A stretch of DNA of 64,000 nucleotides from Bacteroidales bacterium (GCA_017531225.1 JAFXLL010000011.1:1-64000), one strand, 5' to 3'; shown: positions 25,835 through 34,671, numbered from the stretch's first letter. Notes: a model not told the origin generated them from the letters alone. Numbers and translations are program-made.

Positions 25835-25842
25835 CAAATTTA
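25835..25842 (-). promoter_or_regulatory. -7 box of small lipoprotein gene
   Basis: TAAATTTG on the minus strand, 47 bases before the ATG at 25787. Confidence 0.45.
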
Positions 25843-25913
25843 CAAAAAGAACATGAATGTCAAGTAAAAAAAGGAAAACTTTGACTTTTCCCGATTACTG
25901 AGTGACAAATTCT

Positions 25914-25921
25914 TATTTTTG
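25914..25921 (+). promoter_or_regulatory. -7 box of DMT permease gene
   Basis: TATTTTTG, 15 bases before the ATG at 25937. An upstream TTG that would extend the frame lies inside this box. Confidence 0.55.
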
Positions 25922-25936
25922 CAGCCGGTTTTAAAT

Positions 25937-26821
25937 ATGGAAAAGACGAATTCACTTCATTGGGGCTATCTCGCCGGCATCATTTCGGGCATCACCTATG
26001 GCATGAACCCGTTGTTCGGCGTGCCCGTTATTAACAAAGGATTGGATGTCAACTCCTTGCTGTTTTACCGCTATGGTTTGGCTACCTTGTTGATGTTGGC
26101 TTTTATGCTGGTGGCGAAGAAGCAGATTCGCATCACACGGAAGCAATTCGGTCTGATGGCGATACTCGGTATCCTATTTACAGGCTGTAGCATCACCTTG
26201 TTCGAGGCTTATAAATACATTCCCTCAGGCGTCGCTACAAGCATCCTTTACGTGTATCCGATAATGGTTGCGCTTATCATGATGCTGTTTGGGCAATTTC
26301 CAAGTTGGCGAACTTGGATCTCCATCTTTGCTGGCGTTGCGGGTGCCGTCTTGCTCTCTGTCAAAGGGGAGGGAGGCTTCATCGACTGGAAAGGCATTGT
26401 TTTAGTAGTGGCTTCAGGGCTGTGCTATACATTGTTTATCGTCATTGTCAACCAAAGCAAGCAAATCAAGGCGTTGCCAAGTCTCACCTTGACATTCTAT
26501 TGTTTTTTCATCGGCTCGATCATGCTGTTCTGCCTCTCCGGGTTTGGCGTCAAGCTGAATCCAGTGCCTGATGCCATTAGCTGGCTGAATGTGTTGGGAT
26601 TGGCGGTACTGCCTACAGCGGTAGCTACCATCACGTTGGCGGCTGCAACCAAATCGGTGGGTGCTACCAAGACCTCTGTGTTGGGTATCCTGGAACCTTT
26701 GACGGCAATTGTCGTAGGTACCTTGGTATTTCATGAGGCCTTCACTGTCAACGTGGCACTGGGTGTGGCGTTGATCTTGTTCGCGATTTTGTTTATGATA
26801 TTGACGGAAAAGAAAGCTTAA
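25937..26821 (+). CDS. EamA/DMT-family permease
   Basis: About 294 residues from the ATG at 25937, with ten hydrophobic helices in two EamA halves. The second ends with SVLGILEPLTAIVVGTLVF, the usual EamA signature. Drug/metabolite transporters export or import small metabolites; the substrate cannot be read from sequence. The CDF transporter gene follows nine bases later, probably in the same transcript. Confidence 0.85.
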   Translation: MEKTNSLHWGYLAGIISGITYGMNPLFGVPVINKGLDVNSLLFYRYGLATLLMLAFMLVAKKQIRITRKQFGLMAILGILFTGCSITLFEAYKYIPSGVATSILYVYPIMVALIMMLFGQFPSWRTWISIFAGVAGAVLLSVKGEGGFIDWKGIVLVVASGLCYTLFIVIVNQSKQIKALPSLTLTFYCFFIGSIMLFCLSGFGVKLNPVPDAISWLNVLGLAVLPTAVATITLAAATKSVGATKTSVLGILEPLTAIVVGTLVFHEAFTVNVALGVALILFAILFMILTEKKA

Positions 26822-26829
26822 TCGATCAT

Positions 26830-28035
26830 ATGAATAGGGAAAAAGAGGTTTATAAGGTAACCCTTTGGGGTAGTGTGGTCAATCTGGTGCTCGTGGCATT
26901 CAAGTTCTTGGCGGGCATCATAGGCCATAGTTCTGCCATGATTGCCGATGCCATTCATTCCGTGTCGGATTTTGCCACTGATATTATCGTGCTTGCGTTT
27001 GTGCGTATCAGTCATAAGCCTAAGGACAAATCGCACGACTATGGTCACGGCAAGTTTGAGACGTTAGCCACTACGTTGATTGGCGTTGCCCTTTTCGCTG
27101 TGGCGGTGGGCATCTTTGTTGATGGTGCCAAGAAGATTGCTTTTTGGGCCAAAGGTGGCACGTTGACCCAACCTGGCGTATTGGCTTTGGTGGCCGCTTT
27201 GGTCTCCATCGCTTTGAAGGAGGTTGTATTTCAATATACTAAACGTAAGGCGGATCAGTTGGATTCACAGGCGATGCGTGCCAACGCATGGCATCATCGC
27301 AGCGACGCCTTATCGTCAATCGGCACTGCCATAGGCATCAGTGGCGCTATTCTTTTGGGTGAACGTTGGGCCGTGCTGGATCCCATCGCTTCAATCGTCG
27401 TCGGGGCTCTCATCGTAAAGGTGGCTTTCGACTTGCTCAAAAATGGCATGGGAGAGCTGATGGAACAGTCACTTCCAGAAGTGATTGAAAACGAGATCAT
27501 GGACATCGTTAGGGGAGTTCCTGGAGTTGCGGAGCCGCACGATCTATGCACGCGTCGTATCGGTAACCATTACGCCATTGAGATGCATGTCTTGATGGAT
27601 GGCGCTATGCCGTTGCGCGAGGCTCATGACAAAGCGACCGAGATGGAACGACTGTTGAAGGATCGCTATGGCGAGGAGACTCATATCTCCATTCATGTGG
27701 AGTCCAAAGAAGAGATACCTATGGCTGAGCTAAAGAAAGTACGCATCACTGCGATTCGCCAGACGGTATATCCCGAGCTGATGGCTCGTTACGAGAATCC
27801 CATCCAACATGCTTGCGAGGTAAGAGAGGGTCAGCAATGGATTTCGGTCAACGGCCAATGTCCCAATGGCCTGTGTCCCTCGGCTTGGGACTCCATGCGG
27901 CCTTTTGTGGAAGCTTTGGCTCGTGGCGAAGGTAATTTCTATGACGGTTGGATGCAAGACCCTATGAGCGCGATGATTAGCTGCAATGATGGGTTCCGTC
28001 CAGTATCCTTTTATATTGAAATAATCAATGAATGA
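26830..28035 (+). CDS. CDF metal transporter fused to TIGR04076-like domain
   Basis: 401 residues. Residues 1-295 are a cation diffusion facilitator: six helices, metal sites DAIHSVSD and HHRSD, KSHDYGHGKFETLA, and a cytoplasmic C-terminal domain ending near HVESKEE. After KKVRITAIRQTVYPELMARY (about 305) a second domain of about 95 residues carries GQCPNGLCPSAWDSMRPFVEAL and MISCNDGFRPVSFYIE, the pattern of TIGR04076 proteins, normally separate. CDF proteins export Zn2+/Fe2+/Mn2+ in exchange for protons. The cysteine-rich extra domain may sense or hand on metal; that is inference. No frameshift is visible at the joint. Confidence 0.82.
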   Translation: MNREKEVYKVTLWGSVVNLVLVAFKFLAGIIGHSSAMIADAIHSVSDFATDIIVLAFVRISHKPKDKSHDYGHGKFETLATTLIGVALFAVAVGIFVDGAKKIAFWAKGGTLTQPGVLALVAALVSIALKEVVFQYTKRKADQLDSQAMRANAWHHRSDALSSIGTAIGISGAILLGERWAVLDPIASIVVGALIVKVAFDLLKNGMGELMEQSLPEVIENEIMDIVRGVPGVAEPHDLCTRRIGNHYAIEMHVLMDGAMPLREAHDKATEMERLLKDRYGEETHISIHVESKEEIPMAELKKVRITAIRQTVYPELMARYENPIQHACEVREGQQWISVNGQCPNGLCPSAWDSMRPFVEALARGEGNFYDGWMQDPMSAMISCNDGFRPVSFYIEIINE

Positions 28036-28037
28036 AA

Positions 28038-28520
28038 TCAGCACAGGTCGGCCACGGTCATCTCGGCTGCCTGAATCAGGTCTTGTGGGTTGATTTTGAA
28101 CTGGAGTCCACGCACGCCGGCGCTCACGTAGATAATGTCGAACAGCTCGCAAGTCTCGTGGATGAAGGTAGGGAAGGGCTTCTTCATGCCGATGGGTGAG
28201 CAACCACCGCGGATGTAGCCGGTCAAGGGTAGCAATTCCTTCATTGGGATGAGGTCGCAGCTCTTGTTGCCAGTGACTTTGGCGGTCTTTTTCAGGTCTA
28301 CCTCTTCGTTGCCAGGTATCACGCAAACAAAATGCCCCGTCTTGTCACCTTTCAGCACTAAAGTCTTGAACACTTGGTCGATGTCTTCGCCCAATTGATC
28401 TGCGATATGCTGTGCCCCGAGGTCGTCTTCGTCGACTTCATAGGGAATCAGCTCGTATGGGACTTTCTTCTGGTCGAGAAGTCGGCAGGCATTGGTTTTA
28501 TTGATTTTTTCTTTCGGCAT
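28038..28520 (-). CDS. ybaK: Cys-tRNA(Pro)/Cys-tRNA(Cys) deacylase, YbaK/EbsC
   Basis: 160 residues from the ATG at 28520 (MPKEKINKTNACRLLD). The YbaK core is clear: FKTLVLKGDKTGHFVCVIPGNEEVDLKKTAK, with the catalytic lysine, and GYIRGGCSPIGMKKPFPTFI. It removes Cys wrongly attached to tRNA-Pro. Its start overlaps the end of the MscS-type channel gene by 23 bases, so it is translationally coupled. Its stop is two bases from that of the convergent CDF gene. Confidence 0.9.
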   Translation of the reverse strand: MPKEKINKTNACRLLDQKKVPYELIPYEVDEDDLGAQHIADQLGEDIDQVFKTLVLKGDKTGHFVCVIPGNEEVDLKKTAKVTGNKSCDLIPMKELLPLTGYIRGGCSPIGMKKPFPTFIHETCELFDIIYVSAGVRGLQFKINPQDLIQAAEMTVADLC

Positions 28521-31245
28521 TATAATTCTCTTCTTTTTCTTTGTCATCTTGGATCAGATGCACATCGCACTGCGGGAACGGGATGGTGATGCCATTGGCG
28601 TTGAGTGCCTCGTAGATTACTTCCTTTGAGCGGTCTATAAAGCCAAGGCGTTCGGCAACCAAAACGTATTGTTTCACAGCAATGTCAACAGAACTGTCGC
28701 TCATGTCGCTTACGACCACCTTGATGCCATAGTTGGGATCCACGATATCTCGGCCGTAGGAGTCCTTGGTGCGTAGTTTCTCCATAGCCGCCATTAGTAC
28801 CTCACGCACTTTCTTGACATCGGTCTTATAAGCTACCCCGACAACGATTCTGGTATATTCGTAGGAGTTATTGCGGGTGAGGTTGTTGAAGTTCTTTCCG
28901 AAGAGCGAAGAGTTGAGGAAGGACATCTCAGTGCCTTCAGGGATGGTCTCCACCTGTACGCATTGGTAGTTGATGGCAACGACACGTCCGCGCACGCCAT
29001 CACATTCAATCCAGTCGCCCACGCGCAAACGACCGCCCATCAGTTGGATGCCATAAATGAAGTTGTTGATGATATCCTTGAGGGCCAAACCGATACCAGC
29101 CGACAGACCTCCAGCTACAAGAGTTAAAGAACCCATCGGGATCTTCAACACGGCAACCACCACGATGGTGTAAGTCATCCAAATCAGAACGCTGAGGATG
29201 CTGTTGCCCAATGAAAGGTTGATTTCATTAGCACGGATGCTGTTGCGGTTGTGCTTGCGCATGAATGTGGCGTAGCGTACATATTGCCAAATGGCGTGAA
29301 TGGCTCTGTTGAAATAACGCAGGGCGAAAAACAGAATCAGAAGGCCAATGATGCTTCTGCCGGAGATACAAAGCGAATCATATCCATCCTTATCCATCAT
29401 GTGAACGAAGGGTTCGTTGAATATCTTTACGTAAAGATCATTGAAGTCGAAGACATTCAGTGACATTTTTATGCAGAAAGGCAGGGAGACCAGAACCAAG
29501 GCGGGGATGGCCACATCCTTGATGAGGTCATGGAACCAAGTAGCTCCAAACAGCAATGATTCTCGGTCGTTGCCCGTAACATAGGTAATGCGCTCTCGCA
29601 TTGAATCCACGCGTTTGTTCAACCTCTTTTCCTTGTAACGGCCTAACAAGTCCGAAATGCATACAATGGTCAGCAAGACGGCCAGTTGGAAATACCACCA
29701 AACCAGGATAAGCAAAGCTGCGAAAGTATAGCCGTAAAATGAGAATCCAAAGGTGACAAGATAGATGAACAGTGAAACCCAGCCTAAAGCACTGTCAATG
29801 GGCGTGGCCTTCCCGCTTTCCCTGATGCTGAATAGCAACTGCCTCAGTACGGCAAAGGCAAGCATCGGTGGAAACAGGATAGTTATCAGTCGGTCGGGAA
29901 CGAAAGAGATACGGCAAATAATGATCACCAACGCGATGATGAAGGTCGGGATATAAAGCCGGAAGCCATTCCTGATTTGCTCAGGTTTCACACGCAGCAG
30001 CAACGATCCGGAGATGGCGATGAGCAGCCATAAGAAAGTGTTGATGTGTTTGACACCCAGCTGGATGTACTCGTCGCCTTTCAAGAAGAAACCAATCATA
30101 AAGAAGTACAGAATCGTTCCCACGAACACAGAAAAAATCGGCAGCTTATTCTTGGGAATGATGCGTTGAACAAAGCTATTGCGTCTGAAAATACGACTGA
30201 TCAACAGCAGCAATAAGAAAGTCAAGATCCAGAAGATAGCCAAGGCAATAATCTGGAGGGAAGCGACGACCACCAACAATGAATTCTCACCCTTGCTGGA
30301 AAGATTGGCATAAAACGAATCATCTACCTCCTCATAGACTTCCTCGGTAGCAGCGGTAGCAGTGGAATCGGCAGGTGGCGTGTTATCTTTGAGAAATTCT
30401 GTAAAATCATACTGTCCGCGTAAATCCACCATGACCTTATCCCAATAGTACCCGGGATTCGCCAAGATTTCCAGGACGGAAGTCTGTCCCTCAACAAAGA
30501 TATAGTTTTCCAATTCTTGATAACGGGTCTGGGCGTAGTCGTAAGTTTCCTTCATGCGCAAATAGGCTTCCTGATAGTGTGTGCTGTCGGCAATCACGGT
30601 AGCACGGTTGTCAGCATACATCTTCAATAGTTCTGAAGAGTAGCGGATGCAGGAGTCGCGGAAGCGTTCTCCTTCTGCGTCCAAAATGAAAGGTGCGAGC
30701 GTGTCTTTGACAGCAATACGGATGACCTCTCTCTCTAAGGTAGAAGCCGCGTTGGAGAAATGCAAGTCCAGTGAGTCGTTGTGATACATCAAGCTGTCGG
30801 GCAGGATTTCGATTTCAATTTCCTTCATCACTGGAGGAAGTCGGCGAAGAGCCTCAATGAGGCGAGCGTAGCGGTCGATTTCAATGTTCAGCCCTTTCAC
30901 GATGCGCGAATACGGTTTCACGTCTTTATTGAAATCCTTGTAGTCGGAAGTCACTTTTTTCAAGGCGTAGGCCAAGTCGAAAGTCATATTCTGTTCCTGC
31001 GTATATAACAGGATGGAAAGCTCGTTGGAATTGGTGATGACGTCAATCATCTTTTGATGTTGACGCTCATAATCTTCCACGAAACGTTCTTGCGCATCCG
31101 AACGCTGAAAATAGGCCAATTGTAGTTCATCCCAAAGGTCTTTAAGAGTGTTGGTCAAGGAATGACCGCTTACAACGGCATAGAGGGGGAAGGATAGCAC
31201 CATGAGTGCAATTACAACAGCCAGAAATCTATTCTTTTTGTTCAT
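28498..31245 (-). CDS. Large MscS-family mechanosensitive channel
   Basis: 915 residues. A signal peptide is followed by a helical periplasmic domain of about 270 residues, then about 10-11 membrane helices, the last of which forms the pore (LVAGGLSAGIGLALKDIINNF). A beta domain (GRLRVGDWIECDGVRGRVVAI, FLNSSLFGKNFNNLTRN) and a C-terminal alpha/beta domain complete the fold. The size and periplasmic domain resemble MscK/MscM types more than MscS. It opens on hypo-osmotic shock. It is first in an operon with ybaK. Confidence 0.88.
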   Translation of the reverse strand: MNKKNRFLAVVIALMVLSFPLYAVVSGHSLTNTLKDLWDELQLAYFQRSDAQERFVEDYERQHQKMIDVITNSNELSILLYTQEQNMTFDLAYALKKVTSDYKDFNKDVKPYSRIVKGLNIEIDRYARLIEALRRLPPVMKEIEIEILPDSLMYHNDSLDLHFSNAASTLEREVIRIAVKDTLAPFILDAEGERFRDSCIRYSSELLKMYADNRATVIADSTHYQEAYLRMKETYDYAQTRYQELENYIFVEGQTSVLEILANPGYYWDKVMVDLRGQYDFTEFLKDNTPPADSTATAATEEVYEEVDDSFYANLSSKGENSLLVVVASLQIIALAIFWILTFLLLLLISRIFRRNSFVQRIIPKNKLPIFSVFVGTILYFFMIGFFLKGDEYIQLGVKHINTFLWLLIAISGSLLLRVKPEQIRNGFRLYIPTFIIALVIIICRISFVPDRLITILFPPMLAFAVLRQLLFSIRESGKATPIDSALGWVSLFIYLVTFGFSFYGYTFAALLILVWWYFQLAVLLTIVCISDLLGRYKEKRLNKRVDSMRERITYVTGNDRESLLFGATWFHDLIKDVAIPALVLVSLPFCIKMSLNVFDFNDLYVKIFNEPFVHMMDKDGYDSLCISGRSIIGLLILFFALRYFNRAIHAIWQYVRYATFMRKHNRNSIRANEINLSLGNSILSVLIWMTYTIVVVAVLKIPMGSLTLVAGGLSAGIGLALKDIINNFIYGIQLMGGRLRVGDWIECDGVRGRVVAINYQCVQVETIPEGTEMSFLNSSLFGKNFNNLTRNNSYEYTRIVVGVAYKTDVKKVREVLMAAMEKLRTKDSYGRDIVDPNYGIKVVVSDMSDSSVDIAVKQYVLVAERLGFIDRSKEVIYEALNANGITIPFPQCDVHLIQDDKEKEENYNAERKNQ

Positions 31246-31267
31246 AGAAAGCTACTTAAATAAAGTA

Positions 31268-31275
31268 CAAAAATA
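31268..31275 (-). promoter_or_regulatory. -7 box of mechanosensitive channel gene
   Basis: TATTTTTG on the minus strand, 22 bases before the ATG at 31245. Confidence 0.6.
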
Positions 31276-31319
31276 CGAACAAAAGCTGAAAGTTCGACGA
31301 ATACCGACAAATTTTTGCT

Positions 31320-31327
31320 TATCTTTG
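31320..31327 (+). promoter_or_regulatory. Orphan promoter -7 box facing the XRE gene antisense
   Basis: A consensus TATCTTTGCAAAC box on the plus strand. It is followed by an ATG at 31351 that opens a frame antisense to the XRE gene, with no recognisable protein. Either an antisense RNA start or the leftover start of a lost gene. Confidence 0.45.
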
Positions 31328-31377
31328 CAAACAAAAGGGAAAGTGATAATAATGCCGTTCCGATTTGTTAACGGAAA

Positions 31378-31692
31378 TTATGCGAACTCGTACTGCAAAA
31401 TAGGCACATTGAGAGCGCTCTCCAGTTTGCAGATGGTCTCAAGTGATAAATTTTCCTCGCCTTTCAACAAGCGTGAAATATATTGTGGAGAGCACCCCAT
31501 CCTCTCTGCTAATTCTTGTCGAGAAATGTTTTGCTGCTTCATTGCCATGGCGATTTTGATGGCTATTCTGCGGGAATATCGCAGCCAGCCTTCTTCCTTG
31601 GCACGACGGTGCTCTTCTTCTTTTTCGCGCCACTTCGATGGTTCATTTGTTTGGTACCGGCTCAAACGAGCGATGGCTTCTTCTTGTGTCAT
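31378..31692 (-). CDS. XRE-family regulator, antitoxin-like
   Basis: 104 residues. An N-terminal Lys/Glu-rich helix (about 15-40) is followed by a HTH_3 domain: ISRQELAERMGCSPQYISRLLKGEENLSLETICKLESAL. The layout resembles HigA-type antitoxins. No RelE-like partner adjoins on the same strand. The gene has a roughly 90-base leader with a 12-bp palindrome over its -33 region. A 16-codon frame from GTG at 31739 (...SFTDYQKEIEP) ends with a stop that overlaps this ATG (ATGA) and may be a remnant of an upstream partner. Confidence 0.78.
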   Translation of the reverse strand: MTQEEAIARLSRYQTNEPSKWREKEEEHRRAKEEGWLRYSRRIAIKIAMAMKQQNISRQELAERMGCSPQYISRLLKGEENLSLETICKLESALNVPILQYEFA

Positions 31693-31782
31693 GGTTCGAT
31701 CTCTTTTTGGTAATCTGTAAAGCTATCTTCGTCAAACACCCGCTCTAAAAGTCATAACATTGCTTTTTTTAGTTTAATGCTG

Positions 31783-31823
31783 CAAAGATAAAACAAAAAA
31801 CCAATATTCGCAACCTATAGGTT
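31783..31823. promoter_or_regulatory. XRE gene promoter and 12-bp palindromic operator
   Basis: The minus-strand -7 box TATCTTTG (31790-31783), a 20-base spacer and -33 TTG (31813-31811). The perfect palindrome AACCTATAGGTT (31812-31823) overlaps the -33 element and ends six bases before the start of the divergent unknown gene. It is well placed to control both directions. Confidence 0.55.
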
Positions 31824-31828
31824 TCATT

Positions 31829-32179
31829 TTGTCAAAAAAGAGCAAAAATCGCAAATCCATATCTCTTAGCCGCACCCTAGAGCCTGTTTACAAGGCATTA
31901 TACCACGAAACAACCCGTAATCAAGCCATCAATCTTATTAAAAGCCATCAACTGTTTGATCCCAAGTCTGTCCTAAAGCTTATCAGCGAAGGGAGGGTTA
32001 GTATGGCTATTGAAATCTTGAATGTAGAGAAGGCTTATTACGATAAGTTCGACTTGAACGATATGGAAGCCATAATTGACGCATTAGCCGACCGTCTCGA
32101 CTTTGGCCGTGTTGGAATCACTCCTGATCCAATTAAGATGGCTACTGCAAAAGGCAAGGAACTGGCCAGTCACCTATAA
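31829..32179 (+). CDS. Hypothetical protein, divergent from XRE gene
   Basis: 116 residues starting at TTG 31829; no ATG lies near the 5' end of the frame. Basic N-terminus (KKSKNRKSISLSRTL), then helical: YHETTRNQAINLIKSHQLF, VEKAYYDKFDLNDMEAIIDALADRL, GITPDPIKMATAKGKEL. I do not recognise the family. Its position across a palindromic operator from an antitoxin-like XRE gene makes it a candidate partner. Its last six bases overlap the end of the convergent gene. Confidence 0.55.
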   Translation: MSKKSKNRKSISLSRTLEPVYKALYHETTRNQAINLIKSHQLFDPKSVLKLISEGRVSMAIEILNVEKAYYDKFDLNDMEAIIDALADRLDFGRVGITPDPIKMATAKGKELASHL

Positions 32180-32401
32180 CAGTTCGCAAATCCTATCTTC
32201 CCGGATGATTTTCGGTGCCGACTTTCCTGCCAGCACCAGCACCTTCTTGCCATTACGGTAAATATGAAGCTGCCTGGAGCGAACCACAGCTGTCAGCTCA
32301 GGGTCGTCCTGCATCGCCATCCAAAGGCGATGGTAAACGCCATCCTCATCAAACAGTTTCTTTTGCAGGTGTGAACACATATTGGTGGTGTCAATGTTCA
32401 T
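32174..32401 (-). CDS. Small conserved-looking hypothetical protein
   Basis: 75 residues: an N-terminal helical part (CSHLQKKLFDEDGVYHRLW) and a beta-rich part (LHIYRNGKKVLVLAGKSAP). I cannot assign a family. It starts three bases after the stop of the flavin-reductase-like gene, so both are likely on one transcript. Confidence 0.55.
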   Translation of the reverse strand: MNIDTTNMCSHLQKKLFDEDGVYHRLWMAMQDDPELTAVVRSRQLHIYRNGKKVLVLAGKSAPKIIREDRICELL

Positions 32402-32404
32402 CGT

Positions 32405-33010
32405 TCATCTCCTCCATGCTCCAATGATTTCGCCGACATAGACGGTGTGGATGCCGGCATCAAAGCCATCGTACCATTTTTTAGGCGTGTCGTTGCGGAA
32501 GTCTTGCTCTGTTTGGTGCCATACGGACATGGTCTCACATTCGATGACCAGATTGGCTTCTTCGTAATAAGGGGTGCCGTGTTCGGTATAAGCCACGTGA
32601 AGGCCGAGAGCGGCGGCTTTGTCGCCATCACGTCCGCTATTCCTGCCCAAATAAACCCAAATGTCGGGGTCATCGAACTGCATGATGGTGAATCGCGGAT
32701 ACTTCTCCATAAACTCCCAGGTGTAGCGACCCGGAGCCACATACACCGTCACCGCTGGACGGTCGTGGCCCAGATAGTTGCCGATGCCGCCCCAACCGAT
32801 GGTCATGGCGTTATTGCGTGTAGTGTCGCCACTGCAGAGGATGAGGTTTTCGGTAAACCAAGTGAATCCGTTCTTTTCAAATTCCTTTTGAACGTCAAAG
32901 GCGGTCAGTTCTCTATTCTCTTTATTCATGGTTTGTTTTTCTTGTTTCTGTTGGTTACAGCCCGTGGCAATCAATAGGGCGAGGGCTGTGATGATGAGTT
33001 GTTGTTTCAT
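32405..33010 (-). CDS. Flavin reductase-like protein with lipoprotein signal
   Basis: 201 residues. The N-terminus is a signal with lipobox IATGCNQ; residues about 30-200 match the FMN-binding split-barrel flavin reductase (flavoredoxin) family: NAMTIGWGGIGNYLGHDRPAVTVYV, then GLHVAYTEHGTPYYEEANLVIECE. Flavin reductases are normally cytoplasmic, so the lipid anchor would place this one in the periplasm or on the cell surface. An internal ATG (MNKENRELTAF, residue 28) could yield a cytoplasmic form. Its promoter TATTTTTG is at 33042-33035. Confidence 0.78.
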   Translation of the reverse strand: MKQQLIITALALLIATGCNQQKQEKQTMNKENRELTAFDVQKEFEKNGFTWFTENLILCSGDTTRNNAMTIGWGGIGNYLGHDRPAVTVYVAPGRYTWEFMEKYPRFTIMQFDDPDIWVYLGRNSGRDGDKAAALGLHVAYTEHGTPYYEEANLVIECETMSVWHQTEQDFRNDTPKKWYDGFDAGIHTVYVGEIIGAWRR

Positions 33011-33034
33011 TTCGTTTCAATCCAAAGATTAAGG

Positions 33035-33080
33035 CAAAAATAGTCATTTTTTCAATTGGTTGAAAAATTGCTTAATTTTG
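33035..33080. promoter_or_regulatory. Divergent promoters, flavin reductase-like and C_GCAxxG genes
   Basis: TATTTTTG on the minus strand (33042-33035), 24 bases before the ATG at 33010. TAATTTTG on the plus strand (33073-33080), 31 bases before the ATG at 33112. Confidence 0.6.
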
Positions 33081-33111
33081 CAAGCAATAGGGAAGAAGTC
33101 AATAATCACTT

Positions 33112-33540
33112 ATGGAAAGTAGAAAACAAATCGCAGCCGAAAAACTGATGTGTGGCACCCATAATTGTGCCCAAGCGGTTATTTGCACATACGCGGATAT
33201 CATTGGAATCGACGAAGAAACAGCCCGCAACTTAGGCAATTCCTTTGGCGCAGGTATGGGAAATATGGAAGGCACTTGCGGAGCACTCGTTGGCGCAGGC
33301 ATTGTGCTGGGCATGGCCACCAAGGATAAGACTATGGCACGAAAAGGAATGAGGCAGATCATGACTCAGTTCCAACAAAGTAACGGAGCCACTCAATGCA
33401 AGCTGTTAAAAGGCGTCGGGACGGGTGTCGCCCTTCGTGAGTGTTCAGGCTGCGTAGCTGATGCAGCTGAGTTTTTAGAGGAGCAGTTATTGGCTATTCA
33501 ATCCATCGGTTACTCAGCGTCTCAAACACCGCTGGAATGA
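33112..33540 (+). CDS. C_GCAxxG_C_C family redox protein
   Basis: 142 residues. Cysteines at positions matching the family: CGTHNCAQAV, then GTCGALVGAGIVLG (the GCAxxG-type core), CKLL and CSGCVADAAEFLEE. These proteins are thought to hold redox cysteines or a metal cluster; function is not established. It is transcribed alone. Its last 47 bases overlap the 3' end of the convergent serine hydrolase gene. Confidence 0.85.
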   Translation: MESRKQIAAEKLMCGTHNCAQAVICTYADIIGIDEETARNLGNSFGAGMGNMEGTCGALVGAGIVLGMATKDKTMARKGMRQIMTQFQQSNGATQCKLLKGVGTGVALRECSGCVADAAEFLEEQLLAIQSIGYSASQTPLE

Positions 33541-34663
33541 CAGGACCATTGTTGCTCAAGCCGATTCTAACCATAATTAGGTTTTTGTACGGGTTGACAT
33601 AAAGAACCTGATTACAAATGCCTAATGCGTAAAAGCCCGGATACGGCCCTGTTCTAAAGTTTTCATACCGAACATCATACCAACTGTAATGATAGCACAA
33701 TTTGGGATTAAAATCGGTAGTCAGGTGTATCCATTCCTCGCTGACGATGCGTTTTCCGTTCCATACGCCAAGGTTCAGATAGAGGCGGCCGATTTTTGCC
33801 AGGTCTTTCAAGGTACAGGTAATGCCACCAAAGGCGTGAGCAACATGGTGTTTGCGGCTGTCGATATTGATTAGCGCCACCGACTCCATCTGGAGGGGTT
33901 TCCACACCTTCTCACTGAGATAATCGGCATAGTGTATGCCCGTAGCTCGCTCGATGACCACGCCGAGGATGGCGGTGGTCATACTCTCATAACGGAACTC
34001 GGTTCCAGGCTCACAGCGGAATTTCAGCCCTTTGATTTGCCCCATGATGTTGTGACCGTAGTTCAATCTTGCGATGGCGTTGACCGTTTTCAACTCCTTG
34101 ATATTGAACTCATATTCGTCATCGAAGTCCAGCCCGCTCTCCATATTCAGCAGATGGCGGATGGTGAGGCGCTCCCACCTTGGGTCTTCCTTTTTCAGTT
34201 CCGGCAAATACTTGGTGACTGGGTCGTCGATGCTTTCGATATACCCCTCGTCCACTGCGATGCCGCACAGAAGTGAGGTGATGGATTTGGATACGGAGAA
34301 GATGGTGGCCAGTCGGTTGGCCGAAAAGTCGCCCCAGTACTTCTCGTACACGATGCTGTCGTTGTGGATAATCAGCACTCCTTGAGTTTTACTGGCATCT
34401 TTGATCGCCTCTTCAAAGGTCATATTGACGCATCTCTGTGCCTCATTGTAGAAATGCAGTGTGTCAAGCCATTCGGGTTTATTCGTGGCGACAGGAAACT
34501 GGAACGATTGATCGCCTTTGGCAATGGTATCGTGTTCGCAATGCTCAAAGCTGAAGATATTCGGTCCGTTCAAGCCATCTGCTCGATAGCCTCTGATGAT
34601 GGCACAGGAGGACAGAAATAGCGCGCATAAGGCGACAGTAATGGTCTTGATGAAGGATTTCAT
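33494..34663 (-). CDS. Beta-lactamase-class-C-like serine hydrolase lipoprotein
   Basis: 389 residues with lipobox FLSSCA. Catalytic S-x-x-K as SVSKS near residue 125, the Tyr motif RYESM near 225, and a weak third motif (FYALG) in place of K-T-G. Family members are penicillin-binding-protein-like esterases or peptidases; beta-lactamase activity is not implied. The gene begins eight bases after the stop of the TlpA-like gene and is probably co-transcribed with it. Confidence 0.85.
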   Translation of the reverse strand: MKSFIKTITVALCALFLSSCAIIRGYRADGLNGPNIFSFEHCEHDTIAKGDQSFQFPVATNKPEWLDTLHFYNEAQRCVNMTFEEAIKDASKTQGVLIIHNDSIVYEKYWGDFSANRLATIFSVSKSITSLLCGIAVDEGYIESIDDPVTKYLPELKKEDPRWERLTIRHLLNMESGLDFDDEYEFNIKELKTVNAIARLNYGHNIMGQIKGLKFRCEPGTEFRYESMTTAILGVVIERATGIHYADYLSEKVWKPLQMESVALINIDSRKHHVAHAFGGITCTLKDLAKIGRLYLNLGVWNGKRIVSEEWIHLTTDFNPKLCYHYSWYDVRYENFRTGPYPGFYALGICNQVLYVNPYKNLIMVRIGLSNNGPVIPAVFETLSNRWIE

Positions 34664-34671
34664 AATAGCCT

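Noticed and set aside
31202-31720. 172-codon plus-strand frame opposite the XRE gene
   Set aside because: No protein features; the XRE gene on the other strand has a clear HTH domain. Only its promoter is kept as an observation.
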